From the NCBI RefSeq assembly GCF_025847235.1, contig NZ_JAOZEW010000001.1, forward strand, positions 1 through 64,000: a DNA stretch of 64,000 nt, written 5' to 3'. Positions within the stretch are counted from its first letter, which is position 1. Each line of letters starts with the position of its first letter. This stretch comes from Flavobacterium shii. Lineage in GTDB: Bacteria; Bacteroidota; Bacteroidia; Flavobacteriales; Flavobacteriaceae. Made by a program: the position numbers and the translations under genes. Positions 61,363 to 64,000 of this stretch are shown one piece after another. The notes beneath the pieces were generated by a model that was given only the letters and a program-made list of their open reading frames with translations, had not been told where the DNA came from and made no database searches.

Positions 61363-62379
61363 ATGAAAAAAATTATAATCCTATTATTAATTGCTTCGGC
61401 ATTTTCATGCAAAAATACTCAAGGAGTCGTTGCAAAAGACAATTCGGATCCAACCAAATATATGAACACTATTACAGCCAAAGATTTAAAAAAACATCTT
61501 TACATAGTAGCTTCAGATGAAATGGAAGGAAGAGAAACCGGGTCTAAAGGGCAGAAAAAAGCAGGTGTTTACTTAATCGATCAATATAAAAAAGATAAAG
61601 TTCCTTTTCCTAAAGGAGCTACCGATTATTACCAACATATTCCAGCTTCTTACCTAAATGCCAAAAGAAATCAAAACTTACCAGACTCAGAGAATATCTG
61701 GGCGTATATAGAAGGTTCAGAAAAACCAGATGAAGTTTTGGTTATTTCTGCACATTACGACCATGTAGGAGTAAAAAACGGTGAAGTATATAACGGTGCC
61801 GACGATGATGGTTCCGGAACTGTTGCTTTACTAGAAATGGCTCAGGCATTTGCAAAAGCTAAAAAACAAGGTCACGGTCCAAAACGTTCTATCTTATTCT
61901 TACATGTAACCGGAGAAGAACATGGTTTACACGGTTCTCGTTTCTACTCAGAAAATCCATTGTTTCCTATAGCAAATACGATCACCGATATCAATATAGA
62001 TATGATCGGACGTCGTGACGTAGAACATGCAAAATCAAACAACTATGTATATGTAATCGGTGCCGACAGATTATCAAGCGATTTACACAATATTGTTGTA
62101 GCTCAAAACGAAAAATACACCAAATTAGATTTAGATTTTAAATTTAATGATCCTAAAGATCCTAATCATTTCTATGAGCGTTCTGATCATTATAATTTTG
62201 CTAAACTTGGTATTCCAGCAGTATTTTTCTTTAATGGAGTTCACGAAGATTACCACCAAAAAGGTGATGAACCACAAAAAATCGAATACGATGCTTTAAC
62301 CAAAAGAACACAACTTGCTTTTGTAATAGCGTGGGATTTAGCAAATAGAGATAATAGACCTGTAGTTGATAAGAAGTAG
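61363..62379 (+). CDS. M28 family zinc peptidase lipoprotein
   Basis: A 338-residue aminopeptidase-type enzyme with lipoprotein signal MKKIIILLLIASAFSC (Cys16). The co-catalytic di-zinc site is formed by His131 (SAHYDHVG), Asp in YNGADDDGSGT (147-149), Glu185-Glu186 (VTGEEHGLHGSR), Asp213 (NIDMIGR) and His276 (ERSDHYNF). It removes N-terminal residues from peptides at the cell envelope. It ends before a strong terminator at 62414-62445. Confidence 0.92.
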   Translation: MKKIIILLLIASAFSCKNTQGVVAKDNSDPTKYMNTITAKDLKKHLYIVASDEMEGRETGSKGQKKAGVYLIDQYKKDKVPFPKGATDYYQHIPASYLNAKRNQNLPDSENIWAYIEGSEKPDEVLVISAHYDHVGVKNGEVYNGADDDGSGTVALLEMAQAFAKAKKQGHGPKRSILFLHVTGEEHGLHGSRFYSENPLFPIANTITDINIDMIGRRDVEHAKSNNYVYVIGADRLSSDLHNIVVAQNEKYTKLDLDFKFNDPKDPNHFYERSDHYNFAKLGIPAVFFFNGVHEDYHQKGDEPQKIEYDALTKRTQLAFVIAWDLANRDNRPVVDKK

Positions 62380-62413
62380 GTCCTGATCCCGAAGCTTCGG
62401 GGCTGAGGTTCAC

Positions 62414-62445
62414 AAAAAAGGATGAGAAAAACTCATCCTTTTTTT
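62414..62445 (+). terminator. Terminator of the peptidase operon
   Basis: AAAAAAGGATGAG pairs with CTCATCCTTTTTT around A5, ending in T. A perfect palindrome CCCGAAGCTTCGGG lies just before it (62389-62402). Confidence 0.9.
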
Positions 62446-62551
62446 ATATTATAGATTCCAATCACTCAGATATGTACAACGATAGTACGGAAATTCTTTC
62501 CGCGCCTGTAATCTATTTCAATAATCAAACCCCAAGTTTATAACATTTTAA

Positions 62552-62716
62552 ATCCCAAAGGGATGTTATATTTATAGAAATTCATAAAATCGTTTAGCAA
62601 AACCCCATTTGGGGTGACATATATAGCAATCCGAAGAAAAAACAAAATAGCGCTACGCTGTAGCTTTATCCCAAAATTCTATGAAAATTCTATAAAAATT
62701 ATGCTCCACTGGAGCA
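62552..62716. repeat. Cluster of short palindromes
   Basis: ATCCCAAAGGGAT (62552-62564), ACCCCATTTGGGGT (62602-62615) and TGCTCCACTGGAGCA (62702-62716) sit in a gene-free stretch with GTGACATATATAGC and repeated TTCTATAAAAATT-like words. No coding frame is credible. It resembles composite repeats common between Flavobacterium genes. Confidence 0.55.
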
Positions 62717-62741
62717 ATTATCAATCATATTTTCTGAAATT

Positions 62742-62785
62742 AAAAAAAAGAGGCTGTCTGAAAAGTAATTTTTCAGACAGCTTCT
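62742..62785 (-). terminator. Terminator of rho
   Basis: On the minus strand a 12 bp stem (62753-62764 with 62770-62781, GCTGTCTGAAAA) is followed by a T-rich tract. Confidence 0.85.
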
Positions 62786-62843
62786 TTTACTATATATCTT
62801 AATACTTTAGTAACTCAAAATCTTAGCAACTTTAAACCTTCCT

Positions 62844-64000
62844 CTAATCATTCATAGAAATCAAAAACTCTTCGTTGTTTTTAGTTTTCTTGAAACGATC
62901 ATTGATAAAGTCCATAGCTTCTACAGGATTCATATCTGAAAGGTATTTTCTCATGATCCACATTCTTTGTAATGTTTTTTCGTCTAGTAACATATCGTCA
63001 CGACGCGTACTTGAAGAAGTTAAATCAATTGCAGGAAAGATACGTTTGTTTGCAATCTTACGATCCAATTGCAACTCCATATTACCTGTACCTTTAAATT
63101 CCTCAAAGATAACTTCATCCATTTTTGATCCCGTTTCGGTTAATGCTGTAGCAATGATACTTAACGAACCACCGTTTTCTACATTACGTGCAGCTCCAAA
63201 GAATCTTTTTGGTTTCTGTAACGCATTTGCATCAACACCTCCACTTAATACTTTACCAGATGCTGGTTGTACTGTATTATAAGCTCTTGCCAAACGTGTA
63301 ATAGAATCTAAAAGAATCACTACATCATGACCACATTCTACCAAACGTTTTGCTTTTTCCAATACTATATTGGCAATTTTCACGTGTTCTTGTGGTTCTC
63401 TGTCAAAAGTAGAAGCAATTACTTCCCCACGCACACTACGTTGCATATCGGTAACCTCCTCAGGACGCTCATCTATAAGAAGAACGATTAAATATACTTC
63501 GGGATGATTTGCAGCAATAGCATTTGCAATATCTTTAAGTAACATCGTTTTACCTGTTTTAGGCTGTGCTACAATCATACCACGTTGTCCTTTTCCTATT
63601 GGAGAAAACAAATCGATGATACGAGTTGAAATTGTACTATGCTTTTCGGCTAATTTGAATTTTTCTGAAGGAAAAACCGGAGTTAAATGTTCAAAAGAAA
63701 CACGATCACGAACTACTTGAGGATCATGTCCGTTTATTTTTAAAACACGAACTAATGGAAAAAATTTCTCTCCTTCTTTAGGAGGACGCACAACTCCTTT
63801 TACAGTATCACCTGTTTTAAGACCAAACAATCTGATTTGCGAAGTTGATAAATAAATATCATCTGGAGAGGCTAAATAATTATAATCTGAAGAACGTAAG
63901 AATCCGTAACCGTCAGGCATCATTTCAAGAACACCTTCGCTTTCGATAATACCATCAAACTCGAAATCAGAGTCTCTGAAATTATTCTTTTTATTCTTAA
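62844..64000 (-). CDS. rho: transcription termination factor Rho (5' part beyond the window)
   Basis: The frame is open through the right edge: the 25 codons before the Met-Met at 63923 are coding (reading ...[20 protein letters not shown]), so the visible 384 residues lack the true N terminus. The RNA-binding cold-shock-like fold ([20 protein letters not shown]), Walker A ([10 protein letters not shown]), Walker B ([17 protein letters not shown]), Q loop ([14 protein letters not shown]) and R loop ([20 protein letters not shown]) are all present. The hexameric helicase ends untranslated transcripts. Flavobacterial Rho usually has a long charged N-terminal insert; its acidic end is visible here. 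Confidence 0.97.
   Translation of the reverse strand, partial: KNKKNNFRDSDFEFDGIIESEGVLEMMPDGYGFLRSSDYNYLASPDDIYLSTSQIRLFGLKTGDTVKGVVRPPKEGEKFFPLVRVLKINGHDPQVVRDRVSFEHLTPVFPSEKFKLAEKHSTISTRIIDLFSPIGKGQRGMIVAQPKTGKTMLLKDIANAIAANHPEVYLIVLLIDERPEEVTDMQRSVRGEVIASTFDREPQEHVKIANIVLEKAKRLVECGHDVVILLDSITRLARAYNTVQPASGKVLSGGVDANALQKPKRFFGAARNVENGGSLSIIATALTETGSKMDEVIFEEFKGTGNMELQLDRKIANKRIFPAIDLTSSSTRRDDMLLDEKTLQRMWIMRKYLSDMNPVEAMDFINDRFKKTKNNEEFLISMND

Overview
The window looks like chromosome from a member of the Flavobacteriaceae, most likely Flavobacterium or a close relative. The base composition is AT-rich. Promoters fit the Bacteroidota consensus (TTTG, about 19 bp, TAnnTTTG). There are SusC/SusD pairs, META, DUF3667, DUF2130 and DUF4202 family proteins, and several intergenic repeat families of a kind I associate with Flavobacterium. 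No insertion sequence, prophage, rRNA or CRISPR array was seen.

Layout. 1-600: four tRNA genes on the minus strand (Arg-TCT twice, Pro-TGG, Ser-GCT). 0.8-15 kb: housekeeping and stress genes: thiolase, NlpC/P60 peptidase, an AraC regulator divergent from an aldo/keto reductase, an MdaB/YgiN-like/MDR quinone-redox operon, a methyltransferase, a DUF2130 protein, a META lipoprotein, an alginate-export-type porin and a lysine-rich H1-like protein. 15.4-30.8 kb (minus): one long nitrate and molybdenum-cofactor operon. It runs from two NarK-type transporters through a cytochrome-b-like membrane protein, a Mo-bisMGD oxidoreductase, a four-cluster ferredoxin and a Tat-dependent Rieske protein to moeA, mobA, cobA, moaD, moeB, moaE, a moaC-moaB fusion and moaA. 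Its promoter carries an FNR/NNR-type palindrome at about -41.

31.4-57.2 kb (plus): a sulfur-scavenging island. Two SusC/SusD systems are each preceded by an almost identical promoter and a 470-500 nt leader. Linked to them are two sulfatases, a fatty-acid-hydroxylase-type membrane enzyme, a rhodanese-thioredoxin fusion, a YeiH-type sulfate exporter, an amidohydrolase, an SsuD-like flavin monooxygenase and an APC permease. The island ends with a family 2A encapsulin shell gene overlapping its cysteine desulfurase cargo. I read it as: import of organosulfur compounds, release of sulfate or sulfite, and sulfur handling or storage in a protein compartment.

The most interesting signal is in the two SusC leaders. 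Each contains a five-codon reading frame, Met-Cys-Ile-Cys-Cys-stop or Met-Cys-Phe-Cys-Cys-stop, whose start codon abuts a conserved small stem-loop. Further down, both have a hairpin with an invariant CGGCAA loop and a covarying closing pair. This looks like cysteine-sensing leader-peptide control of organosulfur uptake; I know of no description of it in Bacteroidota.

57.5-64 kb: ornithine aminotransferase (rocD) divergent from an Lrp/AsnC regulator, a dienelactone-hydrolase-like protein, a DUF3667 protein, an M28 peptidase and, running off the right edge, rho. Several genes start further downstream than the longest open frame; promoter positions support the shorter starts.
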